Shown piece by piece: positions 51,342-59,361 of a DNA stretch of 64,000 bases. The notes under the pieces were generated by a model that saw nothing but the letters and a program-made list of their open reading frames with translations, searched no databases and was not told the origin of the DNA. A program made the translations under genes and the position numbers. Position 1 is the first letter of the stretch; every line of letters begins with the position of its first letter. This stretch comes from Pacificimonas sp963710205 (lineage in GTDB: Bacteria > Pseudomonadota > Alphaproteobacteria > Sphingomonadales > Sphingomonadaceae): NCBI GenBank assembly GCA_963710205.1, contig CAVPZG010000004.1:186001-250000 (forward strand). Direction: 5' to 3'.

Positions 51342-52492
51342 TGGATTACGAGATGAAGGCGGACGACGGCGTCGAGACGGCGTTCGAGGGGGCGGGCGCG
51401 GCCATTGAGGCGGCCGCCCGGACAGAGGCGCTGACTGCCGATATCGCGGCCCTGAAGGCGGAGGTGAAGGGACTGGGCGCGCAACTGACGGTTTCGCGCC
51501 GTCCGGCGCTGGCGCTGACGGCTGACGCGGCGAGTCCGGAAAGCAAGGCCTTTGCGGATGCCTATCTGCGAAAGGGCCTGGAGACGTCACCTGAACTGAA
51601 ATCCATGTCGAGCGTCACGGGGCCGGACGGGGGCTATGCGGTTCCCGTCGAACTGGACCGGCAGATCGAGACGGTGATGAAGGAAGCCTCGCCCATTCGC
51701 GGACTGGCGAATGTGGTGGGCGTTGGCTCGGGCGATTATCGCAAGCTGGCGGCGACCGGCGGATTTCAGTCCGGCTGGGTGTCGGAGATTGCGCTGCGCC
51801 CGGAAACGGACACGCCTGACTTCGTCGAGATCGCGCCGCCGATGGGGGAGCTTTACGCCAATCCGGCGGCCTCGCAGACGATGCTGGACGATGCCGCGTT
51901 CGATGTGGAGACCTGGCTGGCCGCGGAAATCGGCCGGGAATTCGCCTTTGCCGAAGGCGGCGCGTTCGTGAGCGGGTCGGGCGTGAACATGCCGAGGGGC
52001 TTCCTGACCTATGCCACCACGGACGAGGCGGATGCGGCGCGCGCCTTTGGCACGCTGCAGCATGTCGACACGGGAATTTCGGGCGCGCTGGCGGACGGCG
52101 ACGCGCTGATCGATCTGGTGCACAGCCTGAAGGCGCCGCTGCGTCAGGGTGCGGCGTTCGTCATGAATTCGTCGACGCTGGGCATGATCCGCAAGCTGAA
52201 GGACGCGGACGGGAATTTCCTGTGGCGTCCGGGCCTGGGCGAGGGAATGGCGGCGACCCTGCTGGGCTATCCCGTCGTCGAGGCCGAGGCGATGCCGGAT
52301 GTGGCCGCGGGCGCGCTGTCCGTGGCGTTCGGTAATTTCAAGGCTGGCTATGTGATCGCCGAGCGGACGGCGACGCGGATCCTGCGCGACCCCTACAGCC
52401 ACAAGCCGTTCGTGCATTTCTATGCGACGAAGCGTGTTGGCGGGGCTGTCGTCAATTCCGAAGCGATCAAGCTGCTGCGGTTCTCGGCCTGA
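51338..52492 (+). CDS. GTA g5: HK97-family major capsid protein
   Basis: 384 residues. The first 90 or so (EAAARTEALTADIAALKAEVKGLGAQLTV) are the scaffold-like delta domain expected to be removed by g4. The HK97 fold follows: SSVTGPDGGYAVPVELDRQIETVMKEASPIRGLANVV, ETWLAAEIGREFAFAEGGAFVSGSG, AFVMNSSTLGMIRKLKDADGNFLWRPG and RDPYSHKPFVHFYATKRVGGAVVNSEAIKLLRF. It makes the capsid shell that holds a few kilobases of host DNA. Confidence 0.95.
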   Translation: MMDYEMKADDGVETAFEGAGAAIEAAARTEALTADIAALKAEVKGLGAQLTVSRRPALALTADAASPESKAFADAYLRKGLETSPELKSMSSVTGPDGGYAVPVELDRQIETVMKEASPIRGLANVVGVGSGDYRKLAATGGFQSGWVSEIALRPETDTPDFVEIAPPMGELYANPAASQTMLDDAAFDVETWLAAEIGREFAFAEGGAFVSGSGVNMPRGFLTYATTDEADAARAFGTLQHVDTGISGALADGDALIDLVHSLKAPLRQGAAFVMNSSTLGMIRKLKDADGNFLWRPGLGEGMAATLLGYPVVEAEAMPDVAAGALSVAFGNFKAGYVIAERTATRILRDPYSHKPFVHFYATKRVGGAVVNSEAIKLLRFSA

Positions 52493-52505
52493 TCTTTTGG
52501 GGGCG

Positions 52506-52528
52506 CGGGGCGCGAGGTTCGCGCCCCG
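52506..52528. other. Hairpin between capsid gene and inserted module
   Basis: Perfect 10-bp stem (52506-52515 with 52519-52528), GGT loop, 13 bases after the capsid stop. No T-run. Confidence 0.6.
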
Positions 52529-52569
52529 CAGCCTGATCCCGCGCGCGGGAGAGGGGAAGGAGTGTTTTC

Positions 52570-52938
52570 ATGGCGGGTTTTGTGAATGACGCAGTGCTGG
52601 ATGCGGCGCTGCGGGAGCTGGCGGCTGCGTCGGCGGTGGTGGCGCTGGCGGGAGAGCCTGCGAGCTATGCGGCTGCCGATGCGGGGCGGCTGGTGAGTGT
52701 CCCCCTGAATGCCGGCGATTTCAGCTTTGGCGACGGGCTGGTGTCGGGGCGGCGCATTAGCGTGGCCGCGAAGGCGGGCGTGACGGCGCTGGCATCGGGG
52801 ACGGCCGATCATGTGGCGCTGCTGGATGAGGCGGGTGGCCGCGTCCTGTTTGTGGCGACCTGTCCGGCCGCGGCTGTGGCGGCGGGCGGGTCGGTCGATC
52901 TGGCAGGCTGGGACATCGAGCTGGGAGACCCTGTCTGA
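52570..52938 (+). CDS. Putative phage structural protein, beta-rich, unknown role
   Basis: 122 residues: FVNDAVLDAALRELAAASAVVALAGEPASYAAAD, then short strands (LVSVPLNAGDFSFGDG, RRISVAAKAGVTALASGTADHVALLDEAGGRVLFVATCPA). Similar small proteins occur in tailed phages next to fiber or decoration genes. No enzyme motif. Its stop overlaps the esterase start (TGATG), so the two are cotranslated. It has no counterpart in Rhodobacter GTA at this place. Confidence 0.65.
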   Translation: MAGFVNDAVLDAALRELAAASAVVALAGEPASYAAADAGRLVSVPLNAGDFSFGDGLVSGRRISVAAKAGVTALASGTADHVALLDEAGGRVLFVATCPAAAVAAGGSVDLAGWDIELGDPV

Positions 52939-55187
52939 TGCCCGTCGCCATTCACAATCTGGTCCACGGCAATGCGGAGGTGCAGAGCTATACGCCCGCC
53001 GATGTACCGGATGCCGTGCTGGTTGTGTGCGGCGCGGTGTCGAAGGCGACGGGGCAGGGCATATCGGGCGCGACGGCGAATGGCGCGGCGATGGCGGTCG
53101 CGGGCATCGCGGCCAATGGAGCGGCGAGCGAGATGTCGGCGGGCATCTTTTATCTCGCCGCGCCGGGGACGGCACCGCTGGACCTGCGCATCCTGCGCGG
53201 CGACACGAGCGGCGCGCGGCCCGCACTGGTCGCCTTCACCCTGAGCGGCGTGGACATGGCCGCGCCGCTGGGGCCGGTTGTGAGTGCGGTCAGCGGACCG
53301 GGCGGAACGGGCGATGGCGGACTGGCGGCGGCCCTGTCGGGCGCGGCGGAGGGCGCGGCGGCGCTGTCCTGGTTCGCGCAGCAGGACAGCGCCGAGGACC
53401 CCGTGCCCACGGGCGAACAGGCGGGGATATTGTCGGACCGGGTCTATCTGGTCGATTACCGCGCGGGTCTGTCGGCTGTCGGTGCGGGCGGCACAGCGGC
53501 GCATGGCTGGGCACCGATAAAGGGCGCGCGGTCGGCCATGCTGCTGGCCGCGTTCAACGCGTCCAAGGCCGCGCCGCCGGAGGATATGATCAGCGTCCGT
53601 CTGAATTCAGCGACGGGAAAGCTGCTACGCTCGGATCCCGTGTCGCGTCGCGGGCGGGTCGATGTCACAGGTAGCTATTCCGGCAATCCGTCCGGCATCG
53701 AATATCGTTTATATGACGAAGACATGGGCGCGGCCCTGGCGGGTCATGACTGGCAGAACCTGGTCACGGCACCCGCGGCGGGGGTATTTTCCGGCGTCAT
53801 TGGCGACGTGGCGGAGGGCGGCGGGCGCGGGGTATCGGGATCCTACCGGGTCGATGTGCGCTTCGCGGGGGATCCGGCGGTGGCGGCGTCTTCGGAGACG
53901 TTCGGCGTGGGTCCGGTGCTGGCGCAGGCCGGGCAGTCGAACATGGTACGCTGGGGCGCCGCCTATGAATCACCGCCCGCGCTAAACGTGCTGGCACGGC
54001 TGAATGCGAGCGGGGCGCTGGCGGCAGGCAGCGCGCCGGTTGGCAATGGCGACATCGCCTTTGTGAATGCCTTTACCGGCGCGACGGGGATTCCCCTGAC
54101 GCTGATCCCGCGGGCATCATCGGGGACGTCGATCGCGCAGTGGGAAGGGGCCGATCCGGGTGCGCCGCAGCCGCTTTACAACCAGCTGCGAACCTATGCG
54201 CAGGCGGGCGGGGCGGTCGGAGTCATCTGGAACCAGGGCGAGGCGGACGACCTGACCGGCGGCGCGGCCTATCGCACGGCACTGTCGGCGCTGGGAGCGA
54301 ATTTGCGGCGCGATACCGGTCGTGCGGATTTCCGTCTGATCGTCGTTCCGGTGCTGTATTCATCGAGCACGGCAAAGGACAGGGACGGGCTGCGGCAGGT
54401 GCGCGAAGCGCAGGCTGCCTTTGCAGAGGATGACGCCTACAACTTTTCGACGTCGCACTCGCCGGATTTGACGGGGGAGATGATCGACGGGCTGCATCTG
54501 TCGGGCGCGGGCTATGAGATCATGGGCAGGCGGGCCGGGCTTGCCTGCGCAAATATCCTGGCGGGCGCGGACGTGGTCGATGGCGGCCCGGAAGCGGTGC
54601 GCGCCGAGGCGGTGAGTGCGGACGTCACGGACATTGTCCTGACGCACCGGAGCGGGACGGGATTGCGGCCTGCAGTGGGGGCGACCGGCCTTGCGGTTTC
54701 GGATGACGGATTTGCAAGCCTGCTGGCGATTTCGGATGTGACCGTCGTGGCCGCGGACCGCGTCCGCCTGACGCATGAACCCGCAGGAGCGACGCGCCAT
54801 GTCCGTTATCTGGCGGGCGCGCCCGATATCGCCGCGCCGTTAATGGACGACGCCGGGTGGCCGGTGGTGGCGGATTATGCCGGGCGGGCCACGGCGCCGG
54901 ATGCCGCCGCGCTGATGCCGCAAAGCGCGGATTTGACCCTGCGGGCCCGAGGCGTCCGGTTGACGGCGTCGGCTGCGCTGATGGCAGGACGGGGCAGAAT
55001 TCCGATGATTGCGCGGGGCGCAGGCGTCTCTGGCGGAACCGGGATCGGCGCGCGGCGCGCCGTGCTTTCGACGCGGGCACGCGGTGCGGCGGTATATCCG
55101 GCGGGGGCCGGGCTGCCGCGCGCGCGGCGGGGGCGGACATTTGTGCCATCGCGAGAGATGCGCGTGCTGGCGGTTGATGCGGGCTGA
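52938..55187 (+). CDS. Large GTA-associated protein with sialate O-acetylesterase (SASA/SGNH) domain
   Basis: 749 residues. Residues 1-310 are beta-rich with Gly/Ala-rich linkers and no known motif. Residues about 325-540 form an SGNH hydrolase of the sialic-acid O-acetylesterase kind: block I AQAGQSNMVRWG (nucleophile Ser334), block III VIWNQGEADDL (431-437) and DGLHLSGAGYEIMGRRAG (Asp517, His520). All triad residues are present. Residues 560-749 look like small beta domains and an Arg-rich tail. SASA domains deacetylate sugars; in phages they modify surface glycans. Position after the capsid gene suggests a head or tail spike. GC and codon use match the GTA, so it has been there a long time. 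No signal peptide. Confidence 0.85.
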   Translation: MPVAIHNLVHGNAEVQSYTPADVPDAVLVVCGAVSKATGQGISGATANGAAMAVAGIAANGAASEMSAGIFYLAAPGTAPLDLRILRGDTSGARPALVAFTLSGVDMAAPLGPVVSAVSGPGGTGDGGLAAALSGAAEGAAALSWFAQQDSAEDPVPTGEQAGILSDRVYLVDYRAGLSAVGAGGTAAHGWAPIKGARSAMLLAAFNASKAAPPEDMISVRLNSATGKLLRSDPVSRRGRVDVTGSYSGNPSGIEYRLYDEDMGAALAGHDWQNLVTAPAAGVFSGVIGDVAEGGGRGVSGSYRVDVRFAGDPAVAASSETFGVGPVLAQAGQSNMVRWGAAYESPPALNVLARLNASGALAAGSAPVGNGDIAFVNAFTGATGIPLTLIPRASSGTSIAQWEGADPGAPQPLYNQLRTYAQAGGAVGVIWNQGEADDLTGGAAYRTALSALGANLRRDTGRADFRLIVVPVLYSSSTAKDRDGLRQVREAQAAFAEDDAYNFSTSHSPDLTGEMIDGLHLSGAGYEIMGRRAGLACANILAGADVVDGGPEAVRAEAVSADVTDIVLTHRSGTGLRPAVGATGLAVSDDGFASLLAISDVTVVAADRVRLTHEPAGATRHVRYLAGAPDIAAPLMDDAGWPVVADYAGRATAPDAAALMPQSADLTLRARGVRLTASAALMAGRGRIPMIARGAGVSGGTGIGARRAVLSTRARGAAVYPAGAGLPRARRGRTFVPSREMRVLAVDAG

Positions 55188-55268
55188 GGCCCGGCGTTTC
55201 GGGATTGTTCCGGTCGAGGGAATGGAGCGGCGCGACGGTGCCCGCTCCTTGTGCGCGCCGGCGGCGCT

Positions 55269-55308
55269 CATCCCTCTCCCCGGCCGGTCCCAGCCGGGGA
55301 GAGGGATG
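55269..55308. other. Perfect 16-bp hairpin between esterase and adaptor genes
   Basis: Arms 55269-55284 and 55293-55308 are fully complementary (16 bp), 8-base loop, in the 135-base gap. CTCTCCCC/GGGGAGAG cores of this type are common intergenic repeats in GC-rich proteobacteria. No T-run. Confidence 0.7.
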
Positions 55309-55322
55309 GATGGGAGACAGTT

Positions 55323-55604
55323 ATGGGATTTTATCTGAAGCATCCGGGGTCGGCGATCGATTACGGCGTCGACTGGGGCGCGGGCTATCTGGACGGCGAA
55401 CGTGTCGCGGCGAGCGATTGGCGCGTCGCGCCGGAGGAGCCGGGCGGCGTGGTCGTGGGGGCAACGGTTACGGGACCGCAGCGGACGGCGGTGACGCTTG
55501 TCGGCGGCAATGAAGGCCGTGTGTACCGGGTGACGAACGCGGTTACGCTGTCGGATGGACGGCGCGACGAGCGATCGCTGACCATCAGGATCGAAGAGCG
55601 ATGA
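55323..55604 (+). CDS. Putative phage fiber-tail adaptor-like protein
   Basis: 93 residues. KHPGSAIDYGVDWGAGYLDGERVAASDWRV and TAVTLVGGNEGRVYRVTNAVTLSDGRRDERSLTIRIEER match a small beta-sandwich family found in many phages beside fiber genes (often called fiber-tail adaptor). It would link a fiber or spike to the particle, which fits the esterase gene just upstream. ATG at 55323; the stop overlaps g6 by four bases. Confidence 0.65.
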   Translation: MGFYLKHPGSAIDYGVDWGAGYLDGERVAASDWRVAPEEPGGVVVGATVTGPQRTAVTLVGGNEGRVYRVTNAVTLSDGRRDERSLTIRIEER

Positions 55605-56143
55605 GCGGCGCGGGGGCGCCCGCCGGCAGCGCGGCCGTAAGCCTGAATGAAGTGAAGGGGTTTCTGCGGCTGGAAAGCGCCGAAGAGGATGCGCTGCTGG
55701 CGGGTCTGGTGCGGACGTCAACGGAGCTGTGTGAAGCGTTCACCGGGCAGGTACTGCTGATCGGGGAGCGGACCGTTCAGGTGCCGGCGGACGGCGAATG
55801 GCACCGGATCGGTCCATCGCCGATGCGGCGTGTGGTTGGCGCGGCCGGGCTCGACATGAGCGGCGCGGAGGCGGTTCTGGCGCTGGCGGACGTGCAAACG
55901 CAAATCGATTTCTGCGGCGATGGCTGGGTGCGGATTGTCGGCGGCGGCGAGGTGGTGCGTGCGGTGCTGACCATCGAGGCGGGACTTGCGGCGGACTGGA
56001 ACGGACTGCCGGAGGCGGTACGCCAGGGGATCGTAAGGTTGACGGCGCATATGTTCACGCACCGCGACGCCGCCGGGGAAGCGGGACCGCCCGCAGCGAT
56101 TGCGGCGCTGTGGCGGCCCTGGCGGCGGATGCGGTTGTCGTGA
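55601..56143 (+). CDS. GTA g6: head-tail connector (adaptor) protein
   Basis: 180 residues. SLNEVKGFLRLESAEEDALLAGLVRTSTELCEAFTGQVLL is the phage gp6-like connector signature; LPEAVRQGIVRLTAHMFTHRD is the typical C-terminal helix. It docks on the portal and seals the neck. Overlaps the adaptor gene by four bases. A gap of 174 bases without recognisable coding potential separates it from g7. Confidence 0.88.
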   Translation: MSGAGAPAGSAAVSLNEVKGFLRLESAEEDALLAGLVRTSTELCEAFTGQVLLIGERTVQVPADGEWHRIGPSPMRRVVGAAGLDMSGAEAVLALADVQTQIDFCGDGWVRIVGGGEVVRAVLTIEAGLAADWNGLPEAVRQGIVRLTAHMFTHRDAAGEAGPPAAIAALWRPWRRMRLS

Positions 56144-56317
56144 GGAATTGAGTCAAAATCTGCCGTCACCTGCCACGCTGTTCGCGAGCGCGGTTCGAGC
56201 TGCGGGTCCACCTTCGGCATGGTCCGTCTCCGCGAACGCCGACGGCATTCGTGATGGCCGCCGAACCGTGCCGGGGTGATGTGGATTTCGGGCGGCTGGG
56301 ACATGGGGAGATCGGGC

Positions 56318-56638
56318 ATGACAGACGAATTTGCCGGTACGCTTTCGGAGCGGGTTTCGGTGTGGCGATCGCCGGGCCGGAACGCGGCCGGGGCGGCGCT
56401 GGCCGAAAGCGAGCAGGCCAAGGCCTGGGCGGCGGTATCGCCCCAGCAAGCCGGTATCGATGTGCGCGGTGGGCGTCAGGGCACGTTCGGGCGCTGGACA
56501 CTCTTGATGCGCGTGGGCGATGCGCCCCTGGTGGGGGATGGCCTGCGCTGGAGGACGGCAAGGCTGCGGGTGCTGTCCGTGACGCGCGACCCGCGTGTGG
56601 CTGACCGGGTGCGGGTGCTGGCCGAGGCGCGGGCGTGA
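56318..56638 (+). CDS. GTA g7: head-closure (stopper) protein
   Basis: 106 residues. LSERVSVWRSPGRNAAGAALAESEQAKAWAAVSPQ and GRWTLLMRVGDAPLVGDGLRWRTARLRVLSVTRDP fit the phage head-tail joining/stopper family (SPP1 gp16-like). GGGGAG precedes ATG 56318 by seven bases. The stop overlaps the next start (TGATG). Confidence 0.85.
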   Translation: MTDEFAGTLSERVSVWRSPGRNAAGAALAESEQAKAWAAVSPQQAGIDVRGGRQGTFGRWTLLMRVGDAPLVGDGLRWRTARLRVLSVTRDPRVADRVRVLAEARA

Positions 56639-56871
56639 TGCCGGGGCAGGAAGGGGCGCGGTTCGCGGCAAGGCTGCTGGTGGCGGGGCGGGCGAGATTG
56701 CGGCCGGCGGTCAAGAGCGAGGCGCGGCGGGCGGCGCGGACGCTTTCGGACATGGACGGAGTTTCGGCGGAGGCCAAGGGAAACCTTGTGCTGGTGCGTG
56801 GCGGATTTTCCGGCGCGGATGACGGACGTTGGCGCTGGCCGGGCGCGTGGGTGCGGGAACTGATGAGATGA
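56638..56871 (+). CDS. Small basic protein between g7 and g8, unknown
   Basis: 77 residues, rich in Arg and Ala: EGARFAARLLVAGRARLRPAVKSEARRAARTLSDMDGVSAEAKGNLVLVRGG, ending WRWPGAWVRELMR. It may be a shortened relative of the HK97 gp10-like neck protein that often sits here in phages. Overlaps both neighbours, so it is translated within the tail operon. Confidence 0.65.
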   Translation: MPGQEGARFAARLLVAGRARLRPAVKSEARRAARTLSDMDGVSAEAKGNLVLVRGGFSGADDGRWRWPGAWVRELMR

Positions 56872-57239
56872 CGAGCGGATATGACCTGCAGGTGGCGGTG
56901 CGCGCGGCAGTCAGCGCGGCGCTGCCGGACTGGCCGGTATTCGACGGCCCGCCCGCCGGGGCAGTGCCGCCCTATGCGACACTGGGGCCGGATCTGGTTC
57001 TGGAGGCGTCGGGCAAGGGGGTTTCGCTGCGGCGGCACCGCCTTGCCGTCACCCTATGGGCGGCGGGCGATGCGGTGTCCGCGGTGAAGGCGGCGATGGG
57101 CGGGGTGGAAACGTCGGTGGTCGCAATTGCCGCTGCGGGACTGGTCGAGATGCGGTTTCTGCGCGCGTTCACGCGGCACGTGCCTGCCGATGGGCTGGTG
57201 CGCGGCGAGGTCGAATTCGAGGCCCTGATCGAAGGATGA
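56868..57239 (+). CDS. GTA g8: tail terminator protein (DUF3168)
   Basis: 123 residues. YDLQVAVRAAVSAALPDWPVFDGPPAGAVPPYATLGP and LRRHRLAVTLWAAGDAVSAVKAAMGGVETSV are characteristic of DUF3168 tail-completion proteins that cap the tail tube. ATG overlaps the preceding stop. Confidence 0.88.
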   Translation: MTSGYDLQVAVRAAVSAALPDWPVFDGPPAGAVPPYATLGPDLVLEASGKGVSLRRHRLAVTLWAAGDAVSAVKAAMGGVETSVVAIAAAGLVEMRFLRAFTRHVPADGLVRGEVEFEALIEG

Positions 57240-57249
57240 TTTGCCTTTT

Positions 57250-57298
57250 GGGGTGGGGGCGCGGCGGCATCACGGCGCGCCGTGCCCTGACCCACCCC
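57250..57298. other. Two-part hairpin between g8 and g9
   Basis: Outer arms 57250-57257/57291-57298 (8 bp, perfect) and inner arms 57258-57266/57278-57286 (9 bp, one G-T). It lies 11 bases after the g8 stop and before the highly expressed tail tube gene. Confidence 0.6.
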
Positions 57299-57334
57299 TT
57301 TGAGTGAGGGCGTTGTTGCTGGAGGAGAAGGTTT

Positions 57335-57739
57335 ATGGGTGCTGAGAAGGGAAGTGCGTTCCTGCTGAAGCTGTCGGACGGGGCAGATCCAGCCGGATAT
57401 GAAACGGTGGCGGGGCTGCGGACGACGCAGATGTCGATTGCGTCGGATGCGGTCGTGACGACGAACAAGGGCTCTGGCGGCTGGCGCGAAATCCTGTCGG
57501 AAGCGGGAACGCGCTCGGTAAGTGTCTCGGGCGCGGGCGTGTTCACCGGCTCCGCGGCGGAGGCGCGGCTGAAGAGTCATGCGCTGGCCGGAAGGGTTGC
57601 GGATTACCGGCTGTCGTTCGAAAGCGGCGAGACGGTGACGGGGCCGTTCGCAGTGACGCGGCTGGACTATGCCGGGGATTTTGGCGGGGAGCGGACCTAC
57701 ACTTTGAGCCTGGAGAGCGCCGGGCCGGTGAGCGCGTGA
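57335..57739 (+). CDS. GTA g9: major tail tube protein
   Basis: 134 residues. GSAFLLKLSDGADPAGYETVAGLRTTQMSIASDAVVTTNKGSGGWREIL and DYRLSFESGETVTGPFAVTRLDYAGDFGGERTYTLSLESAGPV match the phage major tail protein family of GTAs (TP901-1-like). Rings of it form the flexible, non-contractile tube. GGAGGAGA precedes the start. Confidence 0.9.
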   Translation: MGAEKGSAFLLKLSDGADPAGYETVAGLRTTQMSIASDAVVTTNKGSGGWREILSEAGTRSVSVSGAGVFTGSAAEARLKSHALAGRVADYRLSFESGETVTGPFAVTRLDYAGDFGGERTYTLSLESAGPVSA

Positions 57740-58041
57740 CGACCGCGAATGCCATTCGCGGCGAGGCGCGTCTGGACCTTGGCGACCGGGAGGTGCTGCT
57801 GCGTCCGAGCTTTTCGGCGCTGGTGGCGGCGGAGGACGAGCTGGGACCGCTGTTCGCGCTGGTGGAACGGGCCGCGGGCGGCGGGCTGACGCTGAGCGAA
57901 ATGGCGGGGCTGTTCTGGCACACGGCGTGCGGGCCGGATCTGGACCGGGATGCGTTTGAGGAAGCTGTGGTCGCGGGCGGACTGGTCAGGGCTTCACCCG
58001 CGCTGAAGATGCTGCTGACGCAGATACTGGCGGGAAAATAG
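57736..58041 (+). CDS. GTA g10: tail assembly chaperone-like protein
   Basis: 101 residues starting with GTG inside the g9 stop. AIRGEARLDLGDREVLLRPSFSALVAAEDELGPLFALVERAAGGGLTLSEMAGLFWHTA is typical of the GTA gene 10 family (gene transfer agent TAC), which wraps the tape measure during tail assembly. Confidence 0.85.
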   Translation: MTTANAIRGEARLDLGDREVLLRPSFSALVAAEDELGPLFALVERAAGGGLTLSEMAGLFWHTACGPDLDRDAFEEAVVAGGLVRASPALKMLLTQILAGK

Positions 58042-58083
58042 GCGCCGCGGGAGCGCATCTTACGCTGTGGAGCCATTGACAGG

Positions 58084-58524
58084 TCAGGAGGCGGATCCCG
58101 GCCCGTGACGGCGTGACGTGTCTTGACCGAATGGCCAGTCGATCACCGCCGCTGCCCAGAGGGTCCACCAGATGAGGACGGGCTGGGCGAGCATGCGGGG
58201 GGCGTGATACCACATGCCGGGGCCGAAGCCGCTGCCTTCGATATAGTCCAGCATGTGCTTCACATTCGCGGGCCAGACGCAGAGGGCGTAGAGCGCGAGG
58301 CCGATGCCTGCCGCGCGGCGTAGCTGCGGGATGAGGATACCCGCCGCGCCTGCGAGTTCGGCGATGCCGGTCAGAAGGATGACCTGGCCGGGGAAGGGCA
58401 CCCAGGCGGGTGTTATCCTGAGGAAGCCCTCTGGAGACAGGATGTGGGCGATGCCCGCCAGACCATAGAAAATGGCGATGAGGATGCGCGAGACCTTGCG
58501 GCCGCGGGTGTCGGTAGCGGTCAT
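58084..58524 (-). CDS. DoxX-like membrane protein, antisense inside the GTA
   Basis: 146 residues with four hydrophobic helices: ILIAIFYGLAGIAHIL, VILLTGIAELAGAAGILI, AAGIGLALYALCVWPANV, LIWWTLWAAAVIDW. HILSPEGFLRITPAWVPFPG is typical of DoxX/DoxD-like proteins of unknown function. ATG at 58524 faces the tail chaperone start at 58543, 18 bases away. It is read against the GTA operon, between g10 and the second chaperone gene, where Rhodobacter GTA has no such gene. It is likely a chromosomal gene inserted into the cluster, or moved with it; its GC matches the region. Confidence 0.85.
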   Translation of the reverse strand: MTATDTRGRKVSRILIAIFYGLAGIAHILSPEGFLRITPAWVPFPGQVILLTGIAELAGAAGILIPQLRRAAGIGLALYALCVWPANVKHMLDYIEGSGFGPGMWYHAPRMLAQPVLIWWTLWAAAVIDWPFGQDTSRRHGPGSAS

Positions 58525-58542
58525 GCGCGAAGGGGATGCGGA

Positions 58543-58758
58543 ATGACGGACGGCGATGCAAGCGCGGACAGCTTTGCGCGGGTTGCCGCCGAGGCGTGCG
58601 GGACGGTGTGCGGGCGGCTCGGCTGGCGTGTGGCTGACTTCTGGGCGGCGACGCCCGCCGAATTGCTGATGGTGCTGGGCGGACTGGCCGAGGGCGCGGG
58701 TCCGGGCGCACTGACGGGGCGTGAACTGAAGGATCTGATGGAGGCGGCGGATGGATGA
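58543..58758 (+). CDS. GTA g10.1: second tail assembly chaperone-like protein
   Basis: 71 residues. FARVAAEACGTVCGRLGWRVADFWAATPAELLMVLGGLAEG fits the small phage TAC family (rcc01693-like) found before the tape measure gene. It starts after the antisense DoxX-like gene and overlaps g11 by eight bases. Confidence 0.8.
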   Translation: MTDGDASADSFARVAAEACGTVCGRLGWRVADFWAATPAELLMVLGGLAEGAGPGALTGRELKDLMEAADG

Positions 58759-59320
58759 GGAACTGGACACGCTCGTCCTGAAGGTGCGGGCGGATACGCA
58801 GGGCTTTGCCCGCGACGTCGAGACGATGCGGGGCGCCATCGAGGGGCCGCTGGCGGACGGCGTCGAGCGGGCGGGGCGGGCGATGGAGCAGTCGCTGGCG
58901 CGCTTTGTGAGAACGGGCAAGTTCGGCTTCGAGGACCTGAAGCGGACGGCGCTGAGTGTCTTTGAGGCGATCCTGAGCGCGCAGCTGCAGGGCGGCGGTG
59001 GATATGGCGGCGGAAGGGTCGGCGGCGGGGGCGGGCTGGCCTCGCTGCTGACGACGGCGGCGCTGGCCTTTGCGGGCGCGCCGGGGCGGGCGACCGGCGG
59101 GCCGGTGTCGCCGGGACAGGCCTATGTCGTGGGCGAGCGCGGGCCGGAACTGTTCGTGCCGACGTCGAGCGGGCGTGTGGAGACGGGCGCGGGCGGCGGA
59201 CGCGGCCCGGTGACGATCAATGTGCATGTGTCGGGCGGGGCGGCGGCCTCCCCGGAGATGATGCAGCGGAGCGGGCGGCAGGTGGCGCGGGCGGTGTCGA
59301 GGGCGCTGGCGCGCGGGTGA
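58751..59320 (+). CDS. GTA g11: tail tape measure protein (short)
   Basis: 189 residues, very short, as in GTAs, whose tails are about 50 nm. Helical start DTLVLKVRADTQGFARDVETMRGAIEGPLADGVERAGRAMEQSLARFV, Gly-rich centre (QGGGGYGGGRVGGGGGLA), then ATGGPVSPGQAYVVGERGPELFVPTSSGRV, a sequence common to tape measure C-termini. Confidence 0.88.
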   Translation: MDEELDTLVLKVRADTQGFARDVETMRGAIEGPLADGVERAGRAMEQSLARFVRTGKFGFEDLKRTALSVFEAILSAQLQGGGGYGGGRVGGGGGLASLLTTAALAFAGAPGRATGGPVSPGQAYVVGERGPELFVPTSSGRVETGAGGGRGPVTINVHVSGGAAASPEMMQRSGRQVARAVSRALARG

Positions 59321-59361
59321 CGGGTAAGTGCCCCTCTGGCGGGCGGTAAGGGGACTATTCG

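Noticed and set aside
56144..56317. A small gene in the g6-g7 gap
   Set aside because: Short frames on both strands lack a start with a ribosome binding site and show no recognisable sequence; I see nothing else in the gap.
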